Positions 1 to 5,578 of a DNA stretch of 5,818 nt are shown one piece after another. The stretch's first letter is position 1. Every line of letters starts with the position of its first letter. The position numbers and the translations under genes were made by a program. The notes beneath the pieces were generated by a model. It searched no databases, had not been told where the DNA came from, and saw nothing but the letters and a program-made list of their open reading frames with translations. Source of the stretch: Planctomycetota bacterium (GTDB taxonomy: Bacteria > Planctomycetota > Planctomycetia > Pirellulales > Pirellulaceae); the NCBI GenBank assembly GCA_019347795.1, contig JAHWKS010000412.1, positions 1-5,818 of the forward strand, written 5' to 3'.

Positions 1-2
1 AA

Positions 3-95
3 TTGTAGCCGTTGCTCAGCCCGGACGGGATGCTGTTCGCCTTATAGGAGACCATCCTGCTGGTAGCGCTCGACACGGCGGCCATTGTCCGCGAG
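3..95 (+). other. Upstream secretin N-type module remnant, in frame with the next gene but broken by two TAG codons
   Basis: Read in the frame of the large downstream gene, this stretch encodes PLLSPDGMLFAL, then TAG (45-47), then ETILLVALDTAAIVRE, running directly into VFRLLSQVQ. This is the second half of a secretin N1-like module: an end-of-helix leucine pair, a strand, an ETILLVALDT strand (the usual N-x-L-hydrophobic pattern), then an amphipathic helix. Another TAG lies at 6-8, just before PLLSP. Each TAG is one base from CAG or AAG, both plausible at those positions. Either the gene is interrupted (decay or base errors near a contig end), or translation restarts downstream. A purine-rich TAGGAG at 45-50 overlaps the second stop, but no ATG, GTG or TTG lies in frame at a suitable distance after it. 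The nearest candidate at good spacing would be a rare CTG at 57. Confidence 0.6.
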
Positions 96-2204
96 GTGTT
101 TCGCCTGTTGTCGCAAGTTCAATCCCCCGTCGGCGATGAGCGCCTCGTGCGGGATTTTCCCCTCCAGCACACCCGGGCGGCCGAAGTGCGCCTGCTGCTC
201 TTGGAGCTGTTGGGCATGGAGTCGAAATCCGAGCCGGCCGGGCCGATGACCCCGCAGCAACTGCAGATGATGCAGCAGCAACAACAGATGATGCAGCAGA
301 TGGCCCGCAGCCGCGGCGGCGATCCGAAGGCGGCGATGGCCGCGGGGCAGAAGAAAGACGACGATGTGAGCCTGGTCGTCAATCCGCGGAACAACAGCAT
401 TTTGGCCACGGCGCCGCCCGACAAGATGGCGATTCTCGAGCAAGCGGTGCAGATGCTCGATACGCCCGCGGCCCTGGGGCAGTCGCTGTTGGCGAACATG
501 ACGAAGCTGCAGATCTATCGCCTTTCATCGATCGCGCCGGAGCCGATCGTCAAAACGCTTGAGGAGGTGGGGGACCTCTCGCCGCAGACGCGGTTGGAGG
601 TGGACGCGAAGAACAAGGCGATCATCGCCTACGCCACGCTGGCCGACCACGTGGCGATCCGCGCAATGGTGGACAAGCTGGACGGCAGCGCCCGCTCGTT
701 CGAGGTGGTCCCGCTGCGGCGGCTCTCGGCCGACTACGTGGCCGGCACGTTGCGGTTCCTCCTGGGAGGCGACGAGGAAAAAGAGGACCGGCGGTATCCC
801 TCGTACTTCTACTATCGCTCCGGCGGCGAGCAGGAGACCTCCACCGACGCCTTTCGCGTGGACGCCGACGTGGAGAACAACCGCCTTCTGGTCTGGGCCA
901 ACGCGACCGAATTGGAGGAGGTGCTGGCCTTGTTGGAGAAGCTCGGCGAAATTCCGCAGCGCGGCGGCGACCCGCGTCGCGTGCGGACCGTGGAAGTGCT
1001 TCCCAGCCAGCAACCGCCGGAATTCTTCGATCAATTGGAGAAGGCGTTTCGCTCGCGGGCGCCGAACGAGCTGCAGATTGATCCCTCGCTGGAAGAGGCG
1101 ACGGCGCCGGAGGCCGAGAGCGAGCCGGCCGCGGAAGACGCCGCATCCCGCACGCCGCGCGCGACGTTCACTCAGCTTGTTCAACATCAAACAACGCCGG
1201 ATCAAGCAACGCCCGGCGCAAGCGAGCCCGACGCGGCCGCGCCCGACGCGGCGCCGCCGGTGCGGATCACCCGCGGCCGCGACGGCCGGCTGGTGGTCGC
1301 CTCGCAGGATCCCGCGGCGCTGGACCTGCTGGAGGACTTGTTGCGGGAGATGGCGGCCAAGCGGAAGGCGTTCGAGGTGTTCCAGCTCAGGTACGCCCCG
1401 GCGTTTTGGGTGGCGCTCAACCTGGAGGACTTCTTCAAGGAGGAGAAGAAGGACACGGGCCGCAACGACTACTACCGCTACTGGTACTACGGCATGCCGA
1501 GCGACACCCGCGGCGACGATCCGCGGCGGCTCTCGGACCGGCCTCCGCTGAAGTTCATCTCCGACGACGACACGAACACGATCGTCGTCCAGGGCGCCGA
1601 TCCGCAGCAGTTGGAGACGGTGCGGCAGTTGATCGAGCTGTACGACCAGCCGCCGCCGGAGGATGCCCAGTCCCGCCGGGTGACGCAGATCTTCACGATC
1701 CAGTTCTCCAAGGCGGACGTGATCGCCGAGGCGATCAAGGACGTCTACCGCGATCTGCTCAGCTCCAACGACAAGGCCCTTGCTCAGCAGAACCAGCAAC
1801 AGCAGAACCAGCGTCCCGCGGGGGAGACGTACATCACGAACATCGGCTTCGGCCAGGAAGAGGAGCAGCGCGACCGCCGCACGCAGGTCACCTTCAAGGG
1901 AAAGATCTCCATCGGCGTGGACGAGATGACCAACACGCTGCTGGTCTCCACGGAAGGGGAAGCGCTGATGCGGAACATCCAGGAGATGATCGAGCATCTG
2001 GACCAGGCCGCCCAGCCCCGCACCACCGTGGAAGTGCTGCACGTGGGCAACATGGGCGGCTCCGCGATGCAGAAGGCGCTGGCCGAGATCTTTAAGGAGC
2101 AGACCCTCTCCACCGGCAATCAGCAGCCGCAATCCGGCCGGCAGCCCGGCGCGCAACAACCGCAACAACCGGCGCAACCTCGCAACGGCGCCACCGGCGG
2201 CTAG
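96..2204 (+). CDS. Secretin N-domain array protein (GspD/PilQ N-module repeats, no beta-barrel), 5' end uncertain
   Basis: With GTG 96 as the first codon the product is 702 residues. It is made of repeated secretin N-type modules: strand-helix (V-x-x-L-x6-V-x-x-x-L), a linker, then D-x-x-x-N-x-L-hydrophobic strand and a helix ending in L-D. Modules lie at residues 17-122, 137-195, 201-283, 297-420, 425-517 and 529-636, with a seventh half-module at 642-669 and a Gln/Pro-rich tail (673-702). Most carry a low-complexity insertion at the same internal place: Gln/Met-rich (51-69), Tyr-rich (234-244 and 458-466), Ala/Pro/Glu-rich (331-388), Gln/Asn-rich (564-572). There is no C-terminal secretin barrel domain, so it is unlikely to form the outer-membrane pore itself. 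In known secretins N-domains stack as periplasmic rings; a scaffold or secretin-partner role is inferred. The start is doubtful: GTG 96 has no clear ribosome site and lies inside a module helix. ATG 216 has GGAG nine bases upstream but would delete half a module. The reading frame continues upstream past TAG 45-47 as homologous sequence, so the true gene is probably longer and broken or misread there. Confidence 0.8.
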   Translation: MFRLLSQVQSPVGDERLVRDFPLQHTRAAEVRLLLLELLGMESKSEPAGPMTPQQLQMMQQQQQMMQQMARSRGGDPKAAMAAGQKKDDDVSLVVNPRNNSILATAPPDKMAILEQAVQMLDTPAALGQSLLANMTKLQIYRLSSIAPEPIVKTLEEVGDLSPQTRLEVDAKNKAIIAYATLADHVAIRAMVDKLDGSARSFEVVPLRRLSADYVAGTLRFLLGGDEEKEDRRYPSYFYYRSGGEQETSTDAFRVDADVENNRLLVWANATELEEVLALLEKLGEIPQRGGDPRRVRTVEVLPSQQPPEFFDQLEKAFRSRAPNELQIDPSLEEATAPEAESEPAAEDAASRTPRATFTQLVQHQTTPDQATPGASEPDAAAPDAAPPVRITRGRDGRLVVASQDPAALDLLEDLLREMAAKRKAFEVFQLRYAPAFWVALNLEDFFKEEKKDTGRNDYYRYWYYGMPSDTRGDDPRRLSDRPPLKFISDDDTNTIVVQGADPQQLETVRQLIELYDQPPPEDAQSRRVTQIFTIQFSKADVIAEAIKDVYRDLLSSNDKALAQQNQQQQNQRPAGETYITNIGFGQEEEQRDRRTQVTFKGKISIGVDEMTNTLLVSTEGEALMRNIQEMIEHLDQAAQPRTTVEVLHVGNMGGSAMQKALAEIFKEQTLSTGNQQPQSGRQPGAQQPQQPAQPRNGATGG
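255..302 (+). repeat. Gln/Met low-complexity repeat inside the secretin-N array gene
   Basis: The 15-base unit CAGATGATGCAGCAG occurs at 264-278 and again at 285-299, a 21-base period that keeps the reading frame. It encodes QMMQQ-QQ-QMMQQ. It sits in the linker between the two halves of the first full module. It looks like an in-frame slippage expansion rather than a separate element. Confidence 0.75.
1785..1811 (+). repeat. Gln/Asn low-complexity repeat inside the secretin-N array gene
   Basis: CAGCAGAACCAG is present at 1785-1796 and 1800-1811, a 15-base in-frame period encoding QQNQ-Q-QQNQ. It occupies the same internal linker position in module 6 that the Gln/Met repeat occupies in module 1. 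Confidence 0.7.
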
Positions 2205-2210
2205 TCGTAC

Positions 2211-2229
2211 AACAGGCGGCTCGCCTGTT
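2211..2229 (+). terminator. Hairpin just after the secretin-N gene; possible terminator or mRNA 3'-end stabiliser
   Basis: A perfect inverted repeat, AACAGGCG - GCT - CGCCTGTT, gives an 8-bp stem with a 3-base loop. It begins six bases after the TAG stop of the secretin-N gene (2202-2204). No T-run follows (next bases CCCGACC), so it does not fit a classical intrinsic terminator. It could mark the end of the upstream transcript, slow RNA decay, or attenuate readthrough into the pilus genes. The location in the only sizeable intergenic gap supports a real role; the function is inferred. Confidence 0.4.
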
Positions 2230-2333
2230 CCCGACCAGCGCTGCGGAATTCGGCTTGGACGACTTTTGCCGATCGTGCATGATGGCGACGATTCGGCTTC
2301 TTTCTTCGTGCTACGTTTCTCTTGGAGGACTTT

Positions 2334-2573
2334 ATGCATCGGAACATCGTGCGCTTTTGCGCGCTGGCGGCTCTCGGCTTGCTCGCGGCATGTTCGCTGG
2401 TGATGTGGAACGGCGCCGACGCCGCCCCCCAGGCCGGGCAGCAGCCATTTCGCAACGCCGTCGAGCAGCGCGAGGAAGTGATCCGCGAGCTGCGGGAGAT
2501 CAAGCTCTTGATCAAAGAGCAGAACGCCTTATTGCGCACGCTCGCCCCCAAGGGAGCGCCCCATGCGCACTAG
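2334..2573 (+). CDS. Small lipoprotein-like or secreted coiled-coil protein, 79 aa
   Basis: Start ATG 2334 has a clear ribosome site, GGAGG at 2324-2328, five bases upstream; the in-frame TTG at 2322 lies next to that site and is rejected. Residues 1-24 form a signal sequence: positive start (H2, R3, R7) and a hydrophobic core. A lipobox-like L17-A18-A19-C20 would allow lipidation at Cys20. However, the hydrophobic run continues to W25 and an A28-D29-A30 site could instead serve signal peptidase I, so lipidation is uncertain. Residues 42-70 form one charged amphipathic helix with hydrophobic residues at heptad positions (V43, I50, L53, I60, L67; Asn at 64), suggesting an oligomeric coiled coil. 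The C-terminus is short and His-containing (HAH). I do not recognise a named family. The gene overlaps the pseudopilin gene by 11 bases, which argues for co-expression. A small periplasmic or membrane-anchored accessory of the pilus/secretion machine is the likeliest inference. Confidence 0.75.
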   Translation: MHRNIVRFCALAALGLLAACSLVMWNGADAAPQAGQQPFRNAVEQREEVIRELREIKLLIKEQNALLRTLAPKGAPHAH

Positions 2574-3153
2574 CCGTAAGGGACAATCCCCGCGGGGGAT
2601 GTCGCTCATTGAAATCTTGATGGTCGTGGTGCTGATGAGCGTGATGGCGGCGGCCCTCGTGCCGCAGTTCCAGCCCAATGTGGCCAGCCAACTGGAGAGC
2701 GTTGCGCAGATCGTCGCCGCCGACCTCGACTACGCCCGCAGCCTGGCGGTCGCTAACGGAAGCACGTATCGGGTGGCGCTCGACGTGGCGGGGCAGCGCT
2801 ACGTGCTGACGCACAGCGGGACCAATCCGATGCTGGACGTCCTGCCGCCGGCGCCGTTCCGCAAACCGGGCGATCCGCCGGACCAGCACATCGTGGAGTT
2901 GGCCGACCTCCCGCGGTTCGGCCCGCTGGTCGAGTTGGCCGGGGCGCAGAAAGTAGCCGGATCAACGCAGGTCGTAACCGACGTGGAATTCGCGCCGCTG
3001 GGCGGGACCACCCGCAGCGAGACGACGCTTGTCTGGCTGGCCTGCGGGCAAGGCGGCGACCGCCGCTATCTTCCGATCGCCGTCGATCCGGTGACGGGGG
3101 TGACGAGCATCGGCGAGCTTCAGTTGAATCGACCCGCGGGGCTGACGCGGTAG
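2563..3153 (+). CDS. GspH/FimT-type pseudopilin (type II secretion / type IV pilus-like minor pilin)
   Basis: The 196-residue product has a classical class III (prepilin) leader: a short basic leader ending at G12, cleavage before M13, then S-L-I-E with the invariant Glu17 at mature position +5. A hydrophobic helix (residues 13-33) follows. The next part, with the helix DLDYARSLAVANGSTYRVAL (residues 54-73) and the strand Q78-R-Y-V-L, fits the GspH/FimT domain, where the ARS-A-A-N pattern precedes a beta-rich head. Prepilin peptidase would cleave and N-methylate it, and it would enter or prime a periplasmic pseudopilus. The start ATG 2563 has GGGAG six bases upstream and overlaps the preceding gene by 11 bases. 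A 26-base gap separates it from pilM. Minor pseudopilins usually sit with gspG/I/J/K; here it is beside pilMNO, suggesting a mixed T2SS/T4P-type locus. The exact pilin class (GspH versus FimT/FimU) is not resolvable by eye. Confidence 0.85.
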   Translation: MRTSRKGQSPRGMSLIEILMVVVLMSVMAAALVPQFQPNVASQLESVAQIVAADLDYARSLAVANGSTYRVALDVAGQRYVLTHSGTNPMLDVLPPAPFRKPGDPPDQHIVELADLPRFGPLVELAGAQKVAGSTQVVTDVEFAPLGGTTRSETTLVWLACGQGGDRRYLPIAVDPVTGVTSIGELQLNRPAGLTR

Positions 3154-3179
3154 CGCGCGGGGAAGCAAGGGGAAGAGGA

Positions 3180-4244
3180 ATGTTGGGCCTATTAACCGGG
3201 GCGAAGCGGGCCGGACCGATCGGCGTGGACGTGGGCGCCAGAAGCGTGAAGCTCGTGCAGTTCACCCACGATCGCGCCGAACTAATCGACGCCGCGCGCT
3301 GGGACCTTCCCGCCGTGGAAGAGGGGGAGACGCCTCCGCCGGACGCCGTGGCCGAGGCGATCCGCCGGGCGCGCGAGGGACGCCGCTTCCGCGGCCGCGA
3401 GGCGGTGTTGTGCCTTTCCGGCCGACGGCTCTTTCTGCAGAACGTGCGCGTTCCCAAGTCGGAGAGCGAGGAGTTGGACCAGGCGGTGCACCAGGAGGCG
3501 GCGGGGCGACTGCCGTTCCCGGTGTCCGACAGCGAGATCCGCTACCTGGAGGCCGCCGACGTTCGCCAAGCCGGCGGCACGCTGCGGGAGGTGATCCTCA
3601 TCGCCGCGCTTCGCACGTCGGTCGAAGAGGATCTCAGCGAGATCGAGGGCGCCGGGCTGGTTCCCGTCTCGCTGGACGCCGAGCCGCTGGCTTTGCTCCG
3701 CGGTTACGCCTCGCAGTTCCGCCGCGAGGAGGACAGCCAGCAACGCACGTTGTTCGTGCATCTCGGCTACTCGCGGATGGTCGCCATCATCGCCGAGGGA
3801 GAGCAGGCGCTGTTCATCAAGTACATCGACTTGGGCGGCAAGCAGTTCGACGATGCGGCGGCTCGCGGCCTAGGGATGCGGCGCCCGGATGCGGTGGCCC
3901 TTCGCCGCCATAACGGCGACCGCCGCTCGGAGCAGCAGGACCCGGAGATCGCCCGCAGCATCGCCCAGGCGGTGCGGCCGGTGATCGAGAAGCTGGTGGG
4001 CGAGCTGTCGATGTGCGTCCGCTATCACAGCGTCACCTTCCGCGGCAAGGCGCTGGGGCGAATGGTGCTGGGCGGCTGGGAGGCGACTCCCGGTCTGGCC
4101 GAGACGCTGGCCGGGCGGCTCAACCTCAAGTGCGATTTGAGCCACCCCTTCCGCCACTTCCCGCATCCGGCCTTCGCCAATCGACCAGGACAGTGGGACG
4201 TCGCCGCCGGACTGGCCCTTCGCACCATTCAGCCGGGGGCGTGA
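3180..4244 (+). CDS. pilM: PilM-like actin-fold protein of the pilus/secretion inner-membrane platform
   Basis: The 354-residue length is normal for PilM. Near the N-terminus I14-G15-V16-D17-V18-G19-A20-R21-S22-V23-K24 matches the phosphate-1 motif of the actin/FtsA/PilM ATPase family. Residues 164-174 (SLDAEPLALLR) match a typical PilM segment. LFVHLGYSRM (191-200) occupies the phosphate-2 position, followed by FIKYIDLGG (212-220) and a helix with DAVALRR (237-243) as in PilM. M295-V-L-G-G-W matches the adenosine-site GG. PilM is cytoplasmic and binds the N-terminal tail of PilN, tying the alignment complex PilN-PilO to the motor. An oddity is that the phosphate-2 Asp expected in this family is His194 here. 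The start ATG 3180 has the purine-rich stretch GGGGAAGAGG directly upstream. Its stop TGA (4242-4244) is only two bases from the pilN start, indicating translational coupling. Confidence 0.9.
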   Translation: MLGLLTGAKRAGPIGVDVGARSVKLVQFTHDRAELIDAARWDLPAVEEGETPPPDAVAEAIRRAREGRRFRGREAVLCLSGRRLFLQNVRVPKSESEELDQAVHQEAAGRLPFPVSDSEIRYLEAADVRQAGGTLREVILIAALRTSVEEDLSEIEGAGLVPVSLDAEPLALLRGYASQFRREEDSQQRTLFVHLGYSRMVAIIAEGEQALFIKYIDLGGKQFDDAAARGLGMRRPDAVALRRHNGDRRSEQQDPEIARSIAQAVRPVIEKLVGELSMCVRYHSVTFRGKALGRMVLGGWEATPGLAETLAGRLNLKCDLSHPFRHFPHPAFANRPGQWDVAAGLALRTIQPGA

Positions 4245-4246
4245 CC

Positions 4247-4981
4247 ATGCAGTACGTCGAATTCCTGCCGCCCCGTTACCGCCATCGCCGGCGCTCCCAG
4301 CAAACGCTGTTGCGGAACGTCGCCGCGTTGGGGGCGGCCGCAGCCGTGATCGCGTCGCTCTCCGCCTGGCAGCACCGGCAGGAACGGGCGGCGCGGGAGG
4401 CGTGGCTCGAGGCCGACGCGCGGTACTCGGTCGCCCACGACACGAACGAGCGGCTAGAGCAAGTGCGGTCGGAGTTGGCGGCAGTGCGGGCGGGGGCCGA
4501 GTTGTGCGTGTTCCTCAACCGTCCCTGGCCGCGGTCGCAGATGCTGGCCGCGATTGCCGCGGCGGCGCCGGAAGAGCTGGAGTTGACGGAGCTGCGAGTT
4601 TCCTACGAAGCGATCCCCACGGAAAGCGAGTCGCGCTCCTCGGGCGCAAGAGCTGGACGGGCGAAGGAAAAGGCGCCGCAGCTTCCCGCCGCGCTCCGCG
4701 ATCTGCAGCGGCTTCGCGAGCAGTTCGACTCGGTCCAGACGGTCGTTCACATCAGCGGCATTGCCGGCGACTCGGCGGCGCTGCATCGCTTTGTCGCGGC
4801 CCTGGGAGAGCATCGGCTCTTCGTCCGCGCGGACCTAGGTTCTCAGGAGGCCGTCGCGCATCCGCAACGGGGAAGCGTGACGAAGTTCGCCGCCCGCGTC
4901 GTCGTGCGTCCGGAATATGGACATCCGCGGGGACCGAGCGGGTCGGCGGTAGCCGCGGTTTCCGGGAGAGGTACTCGATGA
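4247..4981 (+). CDS. pilN: PilN-like inner-membrane alignment protein
   Basis: The 244-residue protein has the PilN plan. Residues 5-11 (EFLPPRY) match the conserved N-L-L-P-x-R cytoplasmic tail that docks on PilM. A basic patch (R10-R16) and one membrane helix (about 24-41) follow, then a coiled coil (43-83) and a periplasmic ferredoxin-like domain in two halves: 93-121, with WPRSQMLAAIAAAAPEELEL, and 164-222. The halves are split by an Ala/Arg/Ser-rich linker (122-145). The C-terminal 20 residues are Gly/Ser/Pro/Arg-rich and look unstructured. PilN dimerises with PilO in the periplasm and helps connect motor and secretin. ATG 4247 is chosen because the PilM-binding motif begins at once and GGGGG (4235-4239) lies seven bases upstream. 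The reading frame stays open far upstream, but that is inside pilM. It overlaps pilO by four bases (ATGA). Sequence similarity to well-studied PilN is limited; the call rests on the motif, topology and gene order. Confidence 0.85.
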   Translation: MQYVEFLPPRYRHRRRSQQTLLRNVAALGAAAAVIASLSAWQHRQERAAREAWLEADARYSVAHDTNERLEQVRSELAAVRAGAELCVFLNRPWPRSQMLAAIAAAAPEELELTELRVSYEAIPTESESRSSGARAGRAKEKAPQLPAALRDLQRLREQFDSVQTVVHISGIAGDSAALHRFVAALGEHRLFVRADLGSQEAVAHPQRGSVTKFAARVVVRPEYGHPRGPSGSAVAAVSGRGTR

Positions 4982-5547
4982 AAGTGAATCTGTCGGGAAA
5001 GACGACGTTGTGGATCTCCTCCGCCGTGGCGGCGGCGGGCGTGGTCGCTTACGTCGCGTTGTTCTTCTTCCCGCGGAGGGCGGAAATCGCCGAGCTGCGC
5101 CGGCAGACGGAGGAGAAAGATCGCTACGCCCTGCAAGCCGTCGGGGCCGCGGCCGCCGTCGCGGGCGCAACCGCGGAGCTGAACGAGGCCGCGCGGTTCA
5201 TTCGAGACTGGCGAAATGAGGCGCCGAGCGAAGGGAGCGTGATCGGCGTGTTTCGCGGGATTAACCAGGCGGCCCAGACCGCCCAGACAAAAAACCTCCG
5301 GATTGAGCCGGCGCCGGCGGAGAAACTGGCCGCCGTGTGGCGGATGCCGGTGAAGATCGCCGTCGAGGGGAGCTTTCCCGAGCTGTTCGGCTTTGTCCGG
5401 GAGCTGGAGCCTCTCTCCTCAGCGGTGTGGATTTCGGACGTGGAGATAGCCGCCGAGCGGGACCGCAAGGATTTGCGGATGAACCTGACTTTGACGATTT
5501 TCGGGCCGGGGCCGGAGTTTTCCGGTCAGGCCGGCCTTGCCGATTAG
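4978..5547 (+). CDS. pilO: PilO-like inner-membrane alignment protein
   Basis: The 189-residue product has a short cytoplasmic start, one membrane helix (11-31, ending FFFP), a long charged coiled coil (about 33-80) and a C-terminal periplasmic domain (84-177). The latter has helix V88-I-G-V-F-R-G-I-N-Q, strand V125-K-I-A-V-E-G-S-F-P, helix E135-L-F-G-F-V-R-E-L-E, strand V150-W-I-S-D-V-E-I and a final strand M168-N-L-T-L-T-I-F. The strand ending in G-S/T-F/Y followed by F-V-x-x-L-E is the PilO signature. PilO pairs with PilN and reaches the PilP/secretin assembly. ATG 4978 overlaps the pilN stop (ATGA) and has GGGAGAGG at 4964-4971, six bases upstream; this points to translational coupling with pilN. 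The reading frame is open further upstream, but that part is Arg/Trp-rich and lies antiparallel to no known motif, so it is rejected as out-of-frame pilN. Confidence 0.87.
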   Translation: MKVNLSGKTTLWISSAVAAAGVVAYVALFFFPRRAEIAELRRQTEEKDRYALQAVGAAAAVAGATAELNEAARFIRDWRNEAPSEGSVIGVFRGINQAAQTAQTKNLRIEPAPAEKLAAVWRMPVKIAVEGSFPELFGFVRELEPLSSAVWISDVEIAAERDRKDLRMNLTLTIFGPGPEFSGQAGLAD

Positions 5548-5578
5548 CCGATAACAGGAGATGCCACGCGGCGCGATC

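Noticed and set aside
3..47. UAG recoded as an amino acid in this organism
   Set aside because: Four complete genes (secretin-N array, small coiled-coil protein, pseudopilin, pilO) end at TAG exactly where homology and the next ribosome site predict, so TAG works as a normal stop.
559..1551. Second + strand open frame of 330 codons inside the secretin-N gene
   Set aside because: The translation is dominated by Arg, Trp and Ser with no fold pattern, typical of an out-of-frame read of GC-rich coding DNA.
2255..2283. Sigma-70-like promoter TTGGAC - 17 bp - CATGAT before the small coiled-coil gene
   Set aside because: Only three of six and four of six consensus bases match. In an organism with unknown promoter rules this is near chance, so it is not listed as a feature.
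525..2339. Long antisense open frame (604 codons) opposite the secretin-N gene
   Set aside because: It is Leu/Arg/Val/His-rich, without recognisable domains, and is exactly the shadow expected in high-GC DNA. The + strand frame has clear repeated secretin modules.
4402..4977. Upstream extension of the pilO reading frame by 192 codons
   Set aside because: It overlaps pilN out of frame and is Arg/Gly-rich. ATG 4978, with a good ribosome site and the ATGA overlap, begins the conserved PilO plan.
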